Part shown: piece after piece, positions 1-7,596 of the stretch | Numbering within the stretch: the stretch's first letter is position 1 | How the letters are laid out: the number at the start of each line of letters is the position of its first letter | Assembly: GCA_964446295.1 (NCBI GenBank) | Contig: CAYUNR010000023.1 | Location: forward strand, 1 to 20,467 | Direction: 5' to 3' | Length of the DNA stretch: 20,467 nucleotides | From: CAITNM01 sp964446295 | Lineage (GTDB): Bacteria > Pseudomonadota > Alphaproteobacteria > Paracaedibacterales > CAITNM01 | Translations under genes and position numbers: made by a program | The notes under the pieces: model-generated | Told to the model about the DNA's origin: nothing | What the model saw: only the letters and a program-made list of their open reading frames with translations | Databases searched by the model: none

Positions 1-332
1 GTTTGTTTTACTTGCACCATATCATGGACAGGAATGCCTTCTGTAATGCAAACAATCACTTCAATTCCGGCATCAGCAGCTTCTAAAATAGCATCAGCAG
101 CAAATGGGGCAGGGACATATATCATGGTGGCGTTTGCGCCAGTTTTTGAAACCGCTTGTTCTACTGTGTCAAATACAGGCCTATCAAGGTGAATAGTGCC
201 ACCTTTACCGGGCGTTACTCCGCCTACAAACTGCGTTCCATAAGCAATTGCTTGTTCGCTATGAAACGTTCCTTGCTTACCTGTGAATCCTTGGCAGATA
301 ACTTTTGTGTGCTTATTAACTAAAATAGCCAT
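1..332 (-). CDS. sucD: Succinate-CoA ligase alpha subunit, 5' part only (3' end outside window)
   Basis: The alpha subunit of succinyl-CoA synthetase couples succinyl-CoA cleavage to nucleoside triphosphate formation in the TCA cycle and works as a complex with SucC. About 110 N-terminal codons are visible. They encode the CoA-binding Rossmann domain start (MAILVNKHTKVICQGFTGKQ), then GGVTPGKGGTIHLDRPVFDT and a PAPFAADAILEA segment, all typical of SucD. The phospho-histidine region lies beyond position 1. The ATG at 332 follows the sucC stop by only 3 bases, and an AAAGG ribosome-binding sequence lies inside the end of sucC, so the two are translationally linked. It is the last visible gene of the carboxylesterase-mdh-sucC-sucD operon. 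Identity is secure; only the truncation limits it. Confidence 0.95.
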   Translation of the reverse strand, partial: MAILVNKHTKVICQGFTGKQGTFHSEQAIAYGTQFVGGVTPGKGGTIHLDRPVFDTVEQAVSKTGANATMIYVPAPFAADAILEAADAGIEVIVCITEGIPVHDMVQVKQ

Positions 333-335
333 TGC

Positions 336-1496
336 TTAACCTTTCACAGCTGCAACTGCTTTTTGTGCAGCTTCGTCTAAGCCATCAGCGGCGATTATAT
401 TCAATCCTGAATCGTTCAGCATTTGTTTGCCCAAGTCTTTGTTTGTGCCTTGTAATCTCACAATAAGAGGAACGTTTAATTTCATTTCAGACGCGGCGGC
501 AATAATGCCTTGGGCTATAATATCGCAACGCATAATACCGCCAAAAATATTCACTAATATGGCTTTAACGCCTTGATCATTTAAAATAATTTGAAAGGCT
601 TTGCTGACGCGTTCTTTGTCAGCCCCACCACCGACATCAAGGAAATTCGCTGGTTCTCCGCCGTAATGCTTAATAATATCCATGGTGGCCATTGCAAGGC
701 CGGCACCATTTACCAGGCAGCCAATTGTGCCATCTAGTTTTACGTAGCTAAGATCATGGGCTTTGGCTTCTGTTTCAGATGCATCTTCTTCAAAAGGATC
801 GTTCAGTTCAACAATTGATGCATGGCGATACAGAGCATTATCATCAAAGCTAACTTTAGCATCTAACGCTAAAAGAGTACCTTCTTTGGTTAAAACTAAC
901 GGATTGATTTCAATAAGGCTGCAGTCACAGCTTTCATAAAATTCATATAACCCTTTGAGCAGATGTAATACATCTTTTGATTTATCAAGCATGCTAAATA
1001 CTGAGGCTACGCGTCTTGCGTGGTAGCCTTGAATACTTGTTGCGGGAGAAATGCTTAAATTGACAATTTTGTCTGGGTGGTTTTGGGCTACTTCTTCAAT
1101 ATCCATACCACCTTCGGCAGAAGCGATAATGCAAACTTGGCTGGTATTGCGGTTAAGCACTAAGCTTAAATACAATTCTTTATCGATGTTGGCAGCTGAT
1201 TCTACATAGATTTTGCGAACTTTTTGCCCCAAAGGTCCTGTTTGATGGGTAACTAAAGTTGAGCCGAGCAGGGATGTTGCGTAGGTTTTTACTTCATCTA
1301 GGCTTTTACAGACTTTTACGCCGCCAGCAAGTCCGCGACCACCGGCATGGATTTGGGCTTTTACTACCCAAACTGATCCACCAAGTTCTTGGGCTGCAGC
1401 AACGGCTTCATCTACAGTTTCAGTAACTTCTCCTTGACCTACGGGTACATCAAATGCGCTTAGTAATTTCTTGGCTTGATATTCATGAATGTTCAT
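336..1496 (-). CDS. sucC: Succinate-CoA ligase (ADP-forming) beta subunit
   Basis: The 386-residue beta subunit of succinyl-CoA synthetase carries the ATP-grasp nucleotide site and pairs with SucD in the TCA cycle. The length is standard for the family. It starts with the hallmark MNIHEYQAKKLL and has the ATP-grasp lysine and glycine loop (KAQIHAGGRG, residues 46-55). The C-terminal ligase domain holds NGAGLAMATMD, FLDVGGGA and NIFGGIMRCD. The ATG at 1496 abuts the mdh stop codon at 1497 (TAAATG), so it must be cotranscribed with, and probably coupled to, mdh. The mdh-sucC-sucD order is widespread in Alphaproteobacteria. No damaged motif was seen. Confidence 0.98.
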   Translation of the reverse strand: MNIHEYQAKKLLSAFDVPVGQGEVTETVDEAVAAAQELGGSVWVVKAQIHAGGRGLAGGVKVCKSLDEVKTYATSLLGSTLVTHQTGPLGQKVRKIYVESAANIDKELYLSLVLNRNTSQVCIIASAEGGMDIEEVAQNHPDKIVNLSISPATSIQGYHARRVASVFSMLDKSKDVLHLLKGLYEFYESCDCSLIEINPLVLTKEGTLLALDAKVSFDDNALYRHASIVELNDPFEEDASETEAKAHDLSYVKLDGTIGCLVNGAGLAMATMDIIKHYGGEPANFLDVGGGADKERVSKAFQIILNDQGVKAILVNIFGGIMRCDIIAQGIIAAASEMKLNVPLIVRLQGTNKDLGKQMLNDSGLNIIAADGLDEAAQKAVAAVKG

Positions 1497-2450
1497 TTAT
1501 AACCCCAAATCAAGGCAAGCTTGTATTAGAGATTTAACCGACTCAACAGAAGATTGCAATTGCGATTTTTCAGATGCGTCTAAAGGTACTTCGATCACTT
1601 TTTCAACACCATTTTTTCCTATAATCACAGGAACACCTGCATAAACATTATTGATACCGTATTCCCCTTGAAGGTGCGCTGCACATGGTAAAATGCGTCT
1701 TTGATTAAATAAATAACTTTCTGCAATTTGCAAGGCGCTGGTGGCAGGTGCATAAAATGCTGAGCCTGTTTTTAGATAGTTAACAATTTCAGCGCCTCCA
1801 TTTCTGGTTCGGTCAATTATTGCATCTAGCTTTTCTTTGGAAATCCACCCGTTTTCTACAAAATAGGAAAGGGGGATACCGGAAATTGTTGTGTAACGTG
1901 GCATTGGCACCATGGTGTCACCATGACCGCCCAGCACAAAACTTTGAATATCTTCGACAGATACATTTAGCGCTTCGCCTAAAAAGCATTTGAAGCGCCC
2001 AGTATCTAGAATGCCTGCCATGCCTACAACTTTTTGTGGGCTAAACTCTGTGACTTTTTGCATTAGCCAGACCATAGCATCTAGCGGATTTGTAATAACA
2101 ATAACGAACGCATTGGGGGCGTATTGCTTAATATTTTCGCCCACAGACCTAACGATTTTACCATTGATGCTTAGCAAATCATCGCGAGACATGCCTGGTT
2201 TTCTGGGAATTCCTGCTGTGACAATAACAACGTCAGCAGCTCTTATGAGGCTGTAGTCTTGCCCACCTGATATAATGCCGTCTGTGTTGTCAGCACTAAA
2301 AGCCTGATTTAAATCAAGGGCCTTACCTTGGGGAATGCCTTCTGCGATATCAATTAAAATCACATCGCCTAATCTGCGTTGCACAGCTAAATGGGCCAAT
2401 GTCCCGCCAATGTTTCCACTACCAATTAAGGCTATTTTGGGGCGATTCAT
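1497..2450 (-). CDS. mdh: Malate dehydrogenase, LDH-like (NAD-dependent)
   Basis: This enzyme oxidises malate to oxaloacetate with NAD in the TCA cycle. The 317 residues match the lactate-dehydrogenase-like MDH group typical of Alphaproteobacteria, not the shorter gammaproteobacterial type. An N-terminal Rossmann fold carries GSGNIG at residues 10-15 and an NAD-selecting Asp34. Substrate arginines are in IPRKPGMSRDD (Arg83, Arg89). Further motifs are ITNPLDAM (Asn121), the Asp149/Arg152 pair in GILDTGRF and the catalytic His176 in LGGHGDTMVP. Arg83 at the substrate loop supports malate over lactate. It lies 9 bases downstream of the carboxylesterase and directly abuts sucC, forming a TCA-cycle operon. 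Confidence 0.97.
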   Translation of the reverse strand: MNRPKIALIGSGNIGGTLAHLAVQRRLGDVILIDIAEGIPQGKALDLNQAFSADNTDGIISGGQDYSLIRAADVVIVTAGIPRKPGMSRDDLLSINGKIVRSVGENIKQYAPNAFVIVITNPLDAMVWLMQKVTEFSPQKVVGMAGILDTGRFKCFLGEALNVSVEDIQSFVLGGHGDTMVPMPRYTTISGIPLSYFVENGWISKEKLDAIIDRTRNGGAEIVNYLKTGSAFYAPATSALQIAESYLFNQRRILPCAAHLQGEYGINNVYAGVPVIIGKNGVEKVIEVPLDASEKSQLQSSVESVKSLIQACLDLGL

Positions 2451-2459
2451 TGCTTATCC

Positions 2460-3125
2460 TTACAAAGCTATAGGCTGGTTTTGTTGTTGGTGTGTAATGA
2501 AATCAAGTCCTGCCATTAGGCCAGATTCATCAATACTATGTCCTAAGCCCGTGCAGGTTTTTGTCATAACATTTACGTCTAGTTGGCGCAGTTGTGTTTG
2601 TGCTACTTGCATTGCGGAATACGGCACGACAACATCTGCAGTGCCATGAACTAAAAGCACTGGGGGAGGTGACAAAGGTTTTGCTTTAGCAGGTGGATAA
2701 AAAGCCCCAGAATATCCAACAATTCCACCAAGCTTGGAAATGCTGAAAAGCATCTCTAGAGCCATCATGGTACCTTGAGAGAATCCAACGATAATAAGAT
2801 CAGAAGGAAGTAGTCTATATTCAGCCAGTGACTGTTTGATGAACCTGTTCAAATGGGGGCGAGCCTTGTCAAGTCCAGCACGAATATTAAAGGGATTAAA
2901 ATCAGATAATCCAAACCATTGATAACTATCACCAAAGGGATTAACTTCACTTGGTTCAATAGCATTAGGGGAAAGAAATGCAGTATCCTTAAGGTTAGGT
3001 TGCCACATTCGCCCTATCTCAAGTAGGTCTGCTCCGTTTGATCCGTACCCATGCAAAAACAACACAAGCTTTCTAGCTGCTCCTTTGGGATGTAATATCG
3101 GACAGTTTTCAAACAATTTATTCAA
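2460..3125 (-). CDS. Phospholipase/carboxylesterase family alpha/beta hydrolase
   Basis: A 221-residue serine hydrolase of the Abhydrolase_2 (phospholipase/carboxylesterase, EstB/YpfH-like) family that hydrolyses short acyl esters or thioesters; the natural substrate is unknown. The oxyanion-loop motif LFLHGYGSNG is at residues 23-32, the nucleophile Ser116 in GFSQG, Asp164 in HGTADVVVP and His196 in GLGHS, so the triad is complete. No signal peptide is visible, so it is probably cytosolic. The start is a TTG at 3125: an in-frame stop lies three codons upstream, no ATG is available nearby, and the promoter at 3150-3178 gives a short leader of roughly 20 bases. The ribosome-binding site is weak. 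It is the first gene of the mdh-sucCD operon, 9 bases before mdh, which is an unusual partner for TCA genes. Confidence 0.9.
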   Translation of the reverse strand: MNKLFENCPILHPKGAARKLVLFLHGYGSNGADLLEIGRMWQPNLKDTAFLSPNAIEPSEVNPFGDSYQWFGLSDFNPFNIRAGLDKARPHLNRFIKQSLAEYRLLPSDLIIVGFSQGTMMALEMLFSISKLGGIVGYSGAFYPPAKAKPLSPPPVLLVHGTADVVVPYSAMQVAQTQLRQLDVNVMTKTCTGLGHSIDESGLMAGLDFITHQQQNQPIAL

Positions 3126-3149
3126 GATTTTTTAAATACCCACACCTTC

Positions 3150-3178
3150 ATTAGAACAAAATAGCGTGACGATATCAA
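3150..3178 (-). promoter_or_regulatory. Sigma70-type promoter for carboxylesterase-mdh-sucCD operon
   Basis: On the minus strand, TTGATA (3178-3173) and TCTAAT (3155-3150) are separated by exactly 17 bases; each matches the consensus at 5 of 6 positions. Transcription would start near 3143, about 20 bases before the TTG start codon. This also argues that a short ATG reading frame at 3151 is upstream of the transcript. Prediction from sequence only. Confidence 0.6.
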
Positions 3179-3200
3179 TGGTTCAATTTCTTGCTTCTGT

Positions 3201-3229
3201 TTGACAATTCTTGATTGCAGGACTATATG
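3201..3229 (+). promoter_or_regulatory. Sigma70-type promoter for MFS transporter
   Basis: A perfect -35 TTGACA (3201-3206) is followed by a 17-base spacer and TATATG (3224-3229, 4 of 6). It is divergent from, and only about 22 bases away from, the TCA operon promoter. It leaves a leader of roughly 110 bases before the transporter start, in which no recognised riboswitch or clear hairpin was seen. Confidence 0.5.
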
Positions 3230-3346
3230 TGAGGTGCTTAATGATAAAAGTTAGCGGCTGAGCAGGTTGTTTCTTTATAAACATTTTGTTGAAGATGTAA
3301 CTTTTAATACTACCTCAAGTAATTTTGCAAACGAGGAGATACTATC

Positions 3347-4669
3347 ATGATCGTTAACTCTACTGAGACACCTCTTCCTAAAGAAATAAAAAAATCCGTA
3401 GCTATTGTTCTGATTGGTAATTTTCTTGATTTTTTTGATTTGCTCTTAGCTGTTCATTTAACCGTTGTCCTGTCTGCGATTTTTATTCCACCTGATTCTT
3501 CCCATAAAGTTTTGATAACAGCTTTTATGTTTTGCTCTTCGTTTTGCATACGACCTTTGGCAGCATTATTTTGGGGATATGTAGGAGATACCATTGGTCG
3601 AGTGCCTGTATTAATTTCCACAACGTTTTTAATGTCAATTTCGTGCCTGATTATTCCTAATATTCCTCCATATGCTGAATGGGGTGTTCTTTCGGCGGTG
3701 TTGTTTTTATCAATGCGACTGGTACAAGGGTTTGCATCAGGAGGAGAGTGCATTGCGGCAGATGTGTTTATCACGGAAATAGTGCCCAAACCGAAAGTAT
3801 ATTTTTATAGTGCACTTGTAGAAGCTACGTGTTCGCTAGGAGGCCTAGTGGCTTGCGGGGTTGGCGCTTTATGCATTTTTCTTTCCCCGGAAAATGGATG
3901 GAAAATACCTTTTTACATAGGATCTGGAGTAGCTGTCTTAGGAACAATCGCAAGAAAAACACTAAAAGAAACCCCTGAATTTTTAAAAACACTGCAATCT
4001 CGAGAGAAAAAAAAGCATCCTGCGGAATTTTATGGTTCACTTAATTATAAAAACCGCAATATACCAGCATTGTTTGCCATGTACCTTTTTCCGGCGGTGT
4101 CTTTCTATTTTTGCCTAGCATACCTTCCTTCTGTATTAGTGGATCAATTAAAAATAGACACTAACTGGGTTATGGCGCAAACAACGCTTGTTTTGTTTAT
4201 TACGATGTGCGCTGAAGTTGGGTATGGGGCTTTGGGGTTGAAAGTTCATCCATTTCGCATTGTAAAGTTTAAGTTGATCGCTTTGTTGTGTATTGTTCCT
4301 TTTATAATGCTTGTTTACAAGGAACACACAGTATTAAGTATTTTTATTGTTCAGGTGATTGTTAATGTGTTGGGGCAGGGATTAACCCCTTATACTCCCA
4401 TTATTAATAAGAGTTTTCCTGTGTTTGGTAGATATACAAGCCTCTTATTTGTGTGGGCTATTTCACATTCGTTAATGTATTTGTTTACAGCCTTTGTGTG
4501 TGAAAAAGTAACAACCTTTTACGGATTAGGTGTTTTATTATGCGGAGCTGCTTCAATTTCTTTGATTGGGTTGTATAGCTTTGTATCTGCTGATAAAGCC
4601 GATAGTTATTCTGATAAAGAGAAGATTCGTGAAGTGAAAAAATGGTTGAAAGACATATCGCATTTGTAA
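3347..4669 (+). CDS. MFS transporter, metabolite:H+ symporter (ProP-like) family
   Basis: A 440-residue inner-membrane permease with about 12 hydrophobic segments. The signature features are of the MHS branch of the major facilitator superfamily: an N-terminal GNFLDFFDLLL helix, the loop 2-3 motif GYVGDTIGRVPVL (GxxGDxxGR), and RLVQGFASGGE in the fourth helix region. ProP-like members import osmolytes, dicarboxylates or other small metabolites by proton symport; the substrate here cannot be read from sequence. Such transporters are commonly multiplied in intracellular Alphaproteobacteria, which fits nutrient uptake from a host (inference). The ATG at 3347 has a strong GAGGAG ribosome-binding site at 3333-3338. 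A small membrane-protein gene follows 36 bases downstream and is probably cotranscribed. Confidence 0.9.
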   Translation: MIVNSTETPLPKEIKKSVAIVLIGNFLDFFDLLLAVHLTVVLSAIFIPPDSSHKVLITAFMFCSSFCIRPLAALFWGYVGDTIGRVPVLISTTFLMSISCLIIPNIPPYAEWGVLSAVLFLSMRLVQGFASGGECIAADVFITEIVPKPKVYFYSALVEATCSLGGLVACGVGALCIFLSPENGWKIPFYIGSGVAVLGTIARKTLKETPEFLKTLQSREKKKHPAEFYGSLNYKNRNIPALFAMYLFPAVSFYFCLAYLPSVLVDQLKIDTNWVMAQTTLVLFITMCAEVGYGALGLKVHPFRIVKFKLIALLCIVPFIMLVYKEHTVLSIFIVQVIVNVLGQGLTPYTPIINKSFPVFGRYTSLLFVWAISHSLMYLFTAFVCEKVTTFYGLGVLLCGAASISLIGLYSFVSADKADSYSDKEKIREVKKWLKDISHL

Positions 4670-4705
4670 ACTAAGAAATTAAAAATATTGTTGGGGAGCT
4701 TGGCC

Positions 4706-4891
4706 ATGGATTCTGATCTTATTAAATTGATTGCGATTATTAGTCTGCTTGGCTTTCTTTTGTCCTCCTCGGCCATATTTGCAAACATCAGAAGGAAAGC
4801 GATTAGAAGAAAATGGATTCAACCGAGAAGATTCAAAATGTGCAGAATACTGAAAGAGCACCTTAAATCTCAGAAAAAGGGAGGGCACTGA
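4706..4891 (+). CDS. Small single-pass membrane protein with cationic tail (61 aa), unrecognised
   Basis: A 61-residue frame starting at ATG 4706 with an excellent GGGGAG ribosome-binding site at 4693-4698 and a 7-base spacer; an upstream TTG at 4688 lacks such support. Residues 5-26 form one hydrophobic helix (LIKLIAIISLLGFLLSSSAI). The remaining 35 residues are strongly basic (RRKAIRRK, PRRFK, KSQKKGGH), predicting an N-out/C-in protein anchored with a positive cytosolic tail. I do not recognise a family. It lies 36 bases after the MFS gene on the same strand and is followed by a possible terminator, so it could be an accessory peptide of the transporter or an independent small protein. The ribosome-binding site is the main evidence that it is real. 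Confidence 0.6.
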   Translation: MDSDLIKLIAIISLLGFLLSSSAIFANIRRKAIRRKWIQPRRFKMCRILKEHLKSQKKGGH

Positions 4892-4904
4892 GTTTTTCAA
4901 AATT

Positions 4905-4926
4905 TACGACTTTTTCGTATTTTTTT
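4905..4926 (+). terminator. Weak Rho-independent terminator after MFS/small-protein unit
   Basis: An inverted repeat TACGA (4905-4909) / TCGTA (4915-4919) with a five-base loop is followed directly by seven T residues. The stem is short with only two GC pairs, so efficiency is uncertain. Confidence 0.4.
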
Positions 4927-4982
4927 GAGTGAACACTAATTATTCGATTTCAAAATAGTTGAGATTTTTGTACACTGCCCTC

Positions 4983-4991
4983 TGTTATAAA
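4983..4991 (+). promoter_or_regulatory. Extended -10 promoter for APC transporter
   Basis: TGTTATAAA matches an extended -10 element (TGnTATAAT-like). No well-spaced -35 exists; TTGAGA at 4959 is 21 bases away. Transcription would begin about 10 bases before the ATG at 5009, so the mRNA would be nearly leaderless, consistent with the absence of a ribosome-binding site. Confidence 0.45.
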
Positions 4992-5008
4992 AGAATATAA
5001 ATAATATC

Positions 5009-6271
5009 ATGCTTGGTTTTTGGCAACTTGTTGCCTTGGTAGTTGGAAATTTAGTTGGTAGCGGCGTACTTATGCTGCCGGCAATTTTGGCGCCCTATGG
5101 GTCTATATCATTTGCGGGTTGGGTTATGGCTTCCATTGGGGCCATTCTTCTTTCTTTAGTTTTTTGTCAGCTTTGTAGCAAGCACCCAAGAACAGGCGGG
5201 CCGCATGTATATGTAGAAGAAGCCTTTGGAAAAGAAGCAGGCTTTTACATTGCTTGGGTATATTGGATTTTAGCTTGGGTTGGCTATGCTGCGTTGGTTT
5301 CTGCGGCCATGGGTTGCTTAACCACTATTTGTGGCCCCCTTTCCAATAGCACGCTGATGATTTTGGAGGTGCTGATTATTGTATTATTTACAGCGGTTAA
5401 CTTATGTAAAATTGCTTTTGCTGGGCGCGTTGAGCTTGTTCTTACCATTATTAAGGTATTGCCTTTAATTGTGCTGCCCGTTGTTGCGTTGTTTTCAGTG
5501 AAATCTGAATACCTGTTTGCTGCCCCGCCTATTAACATGCCATACGGGTCTGCCCTTGCGGGTTCTGTAATGCTAATGATTTTTTCCTTTATGGGGTTTG
5601 AGACAGGAACAGTTCCAAGTGAAGAAGTTGAAAATCCACGAAAAACTATTCCTAAAGCAACGATTGTAGGCACGTTAATAGCGGCGAGTATTTATATTAT
5701 AGGCACAGTCAGTATTTTGGGGCACATTCCTTTTGATCAACTTGTTCAGTCAAAAGCGCCCTATGCAGATTTGGCCGCTTGCGTGTTTGGCGGTAATTGG
5801 CAAAATTTTGTGGCAGGTGCTGGGATTTTATGTGCATTAGGTGCCCTAAATGGGTGGATGCTTATTGGTGGACGCATTGCATATGGCGCTGCGAAAGATG
5901 GAATATTCCCAAAAATATTTTTAAAAACAGATAAATGCGGTTCCCCCAGTGCTGCTATTATTATTTCTTCAATGTGCACCATTCCATTCATGATACTTTC
6001 GTTGAGTGAAAGCTTGATAGAACAGTTTAATTTTGTAGTTTCAATTAGTTCATCGCTTATAATGATTGTGTATTTGGCATGTGCATTGGCTTATATTAAA
6101 TTTTTAAAAAACTACGAACATACAAAGCCAAAGCATTGGTTGTTGGGAATTGCCTCTACGGCTTTTTGCTTTTGGGTTTTAAGTTCAATTAGCATTGAAA
6201 TGACGCTTTATTCCTTAACCGTGTTTTTGGTAGGTGTGCCACTTCGGTTATATGTTATGAAGCGTTGTTAA
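5009..6271 (+). CDS. APC superfamily amino-acid/polyamine transporter (AdiC/PotE-like)
   Basis: A 420-residue inner-membrane protein with about 12 hydrophobic segments. The first helix contains the unwound substrate-binding motif GNLVGSGVLMLPA (residues 13-25), the hallmark of the basic amino acid/polyamine antiporter branch. It is followed by TGGPHVYVEEAFGKEAGF and a sixth-helix FSFMGFETGTVPSEEVENPRKTIP. AdiC-like members exchange or import amino acids such as arginine; exact substrate is not determinable. The only reasonable start is ATG 5009: an in-frame stop occurs at 4988, and there is no ribosome-binding site, consistent with a very short leader. It is a single-gene unit, convergent with the NTF2/amidohydrolase/GNAT operon, and fits amino-acid scavenging. 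Confidence 0.9.
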   Translation: MLGFWQLVALVVGNLVGSGVLMLPAILAPYGSISFAGWVMASIGAILLSLVFCQLCSKHPRTGGPHVYVEEAFGKEAGFYIAWVYWILAWVGYAALVSAAMGCLTTICGPLSNSTLMILEVLIIVLFTAVNLCKIAFAGRVELVLTIIKVLPLIVLPVVALFSVKSEYLFAAPPINMPYGSALAGSVMLMIFSFMGFETGTVPSEEVENPRKTIPKATIVGTLIAASIYIIGTVSILGHIPFDQLVQSKAPYADLAACVFGGNWQNFVAGAGILCALGALNGWMLIGGRIAYGAAKDGIFPKIFLKTDKCGSPSAAIIISSMCTIPFMILSLSESLIEQFNFVVSISSSLIMIVYLACALAYIKFLKNYEHTKPKHWLLGIASTAFCFWVLSSISIEMTLYSLTVFLVGVPLRLYVMKRC

Positions 6272-6295
6272 ATAATACAGAACACAAAATTGGGA

Positions 6296-6321
6296 ATAGT
6301 AAAATAGGGGAAAATATCCCC
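6296..6321 (-). terminator. Hairpin terminator between APC gene and NTF2-like gene
   Basis: A GGGGA (6307-6311) / TCCCC (6317-6321) stem with a five-base loop lies 5 bases past the NTF2-like stop codon. Read on the minus strand the hairpin is followed by TATTTTACTATT, a moderate T-rich tail. There is no T-run on the plus strand. Confidence 0.4.
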
Positions 6322-6326
6322 CATCC

Positions 6327-6734
6327 TTAAGCGACTTGTTTAATCCAATCCTTTTGATTGTAAAAACAGGATATACGGTAAATTAAACCATTTTTGATTT
6401 CAAAAAATGCGTGAACAGGCAGGGTGTATTGTTGGCTACGTGCAGGAGGATAGTTTGCTACATCTTTAAGGTATACCCCATCAATAGTAAGCTTTGATGC
6501 TGCATATTTCCCTTCTTCACTTGTGATAATCACAATGTCTTTTGCTGTTTCTTTGCATGCATCAAAACAGAATTCCATAAATCTGCGGAATGGCTCTATA
6601 CCAATTTCTGTGGTGCCTTGGCAGATATCGTGTATCACTTCGGGGTGGAGAGTTGATACAAATTTCTCAAGATTCTCTTCGTTAAAAGCTTGGTAATATT
6701 TTTGGACTAAATCGCGTGTTGCTTGGTTAGTCAT
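6327..6734 (-). CDS. NTF2-like / ketosteroid isomerase-related protein
   Basis: A 135-residue protein of the SnoaL/NTF2-like fold, most like the 'ketosteroid isomerase-related' family (I recall it as TIGR02096). Shared landmarks are YYQAFNEENLEKF near the N-terminus, HPEVIHDICQGTTEIG, FRRFMEFCF, and the C-terminal FFEIKNGLIYRISCFYNQKDW. These small cone-shaped proteins bind or transform small hydrophobic molecules; no specific reaction is assigned. The start ATG 6734 overlaps the amidohydrolase stop by four bases (ATGA), with AAGGAA as ribosome-binding site, so it is the third, translationally coupled gene of a GNAT-amidohydrolase-NTF2 unit. A role on the same substrate as its partners is inferred. 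Confidence 0.85.
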   Translation of the reverse strand: MTNQATRDLVQKYYQAFNEENLEKFVSTLHPEVIHDICQGTTEIGIEPFRRFMEFCFDACKETAKDIVIITSEEGKYAASKLTIDGVYLKDVANYPPARSQQYTLPVHAFFEIKNGLIYRISCFYNQKDWIKQVA

Positions 6735-7594
6735 AGTTGTTCCTTTTCAAGAAGTATGGATTGAGCATTTGTACGGTCGCTGAAGTTCAGCACCTGGCCA
6801 ATGAACCGTACTTTAAGCATAAGTTCAATGTCAAGATCGCCCATTATAACAGTATTTGAATCAGTTTTGGCGAGTATGCCTGACTCTGAAAAGCTACCAT
6901 CAATGGGGGTAAAAATTCCAGCTTCACCGGTGGCTATTCCATCAAATTCATCACAAGAAAAATCACCACGAATAGCCTTGCCGGAACAGGTTGCTGTAAT
7001 CGCAAAACATTGATTTTCCATAGCCCGTGCATGGGCTGCAACATGTATTCGTTGCGCTCCGTGAGCACTGTCTGTGTAGCTTGGGATAAATAGTACATCT
7101 GCACCTGCAAAGGTTAGTTGGCTAACCAGCTCTGGGAATTCGCTATCATAGCAAATGCACACTCCAAATTTACCAAAATCACTATCAAAAATTTTTAATG
7201 TATTGGAACCCTTTAGCCAGCCAAGAGCTTTTTCAGAAGGAGTTAAGTGTATTTTATCTTGCCACAGTAATTTGCCTGAAGGGCAGGCTACATAACAACG
7301 ATTGTAATATTGCGTATCATATACTGGAACTGATCCACCGATGATGGTCATGTTGTGACCTTTTGCCAGTTCAACTAAAGCATTTTTGTACGCTTCTATT
7401 CCTGAGGTTTGGAAAAATTCAACATTTTCTTGGAAACTCTTTTTATGGAGCCAAACCCACTCAAGTCCTGCATATTCAGGCAACACTAGAAAATTTGCGT
7501 TACTTGCTTTCTTACAAATTCCCTTAAGTTTCTCAAAAGCTTGATCTATTGAATCATGGATTTCCAGAGGATATCTGGTTGTTGCAACGCGCAT
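6731..7594 (-). CDS. Carbon-nitrogen hydrolase (nitrilase superfamily amidohydrolase)
   Basis: A 287-residue nitrilase-superfamily enzyme that cleaves non-peptide C-N bonds of an unidentified amide. The Glu-Lys-Cys catalytic triad is visible, numbered from the ATG at 7594: Glu40 in LPEYAG, Lys114 in WQDKIHLTPSE and Cys148 in CICYDSEFPE. HARAMENQ follows, as in the family. No export signal, so cytosolic. A TTG at 7615 would add seven residues and overlap the GNAT gene by 19 bases; I prefer the ATG because MRVATTRYPL matches usual family N-termini and leaves a 2-base gap. GNAT and carbon-nitrogen hydrolase domains are known as a single fused protein in other bacteria, so this adjacency is meaningful. 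The downstream NTF2-like gene overlaps by ATGA. Confidence 0.9.
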   Translation of the reverse strand: MRVATTRYPLEIHDSIDQAFEKLKGICKKASNANFLVLPEYAGLEWVWLHKKSFQENVEFFQTSGIEAYKNALVELAKGHNMTIIGGSVPVYDTQYYNRCYVACPSGKLLWQDKIHLTPSEKALGWLKGSNTLKIFDSDFGKFGVCICYDSEFPELVSQLTFAGADVLFIPSYTDSAHGAQRIHVAAHARAMENQCFAITATCSGKAIRGDFSCDEFDGIATGEAGIFTPIDGSFSESGILAKTDSNTVIMGDLDIELMLKVRFIGQVLNFSDRTNAQSILLEKEQL

Positions 7595-7596
7595 GC

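Noticed and set aside
3123..3151. Nine-codon ATG frame (MKVWVFKKS) as leader peptide or frameshift donor for the carboxylesterase
   Set aside because: The ATG overlaps the predicted -10 box and would lie upstream of the transcript start; it has no ribosome-binding site. The T-AAA-AAA run alone is not enough to claim frameshifting.
3230..3332. Riboswitch or attenuator in the long MFS leader
   Set aside because: No conserved riboswitch core, strong stem or T-run is visible in the roughly 100 bases.
4881..4983. Imperfect long-distance inverted repeat GAGGGCACTG / CACTGCCCTC
   Set aside because: Nine of ten pairing over nearly 90 bases of AT-rich DNA, with the left arm inside the coding end; likely chance.
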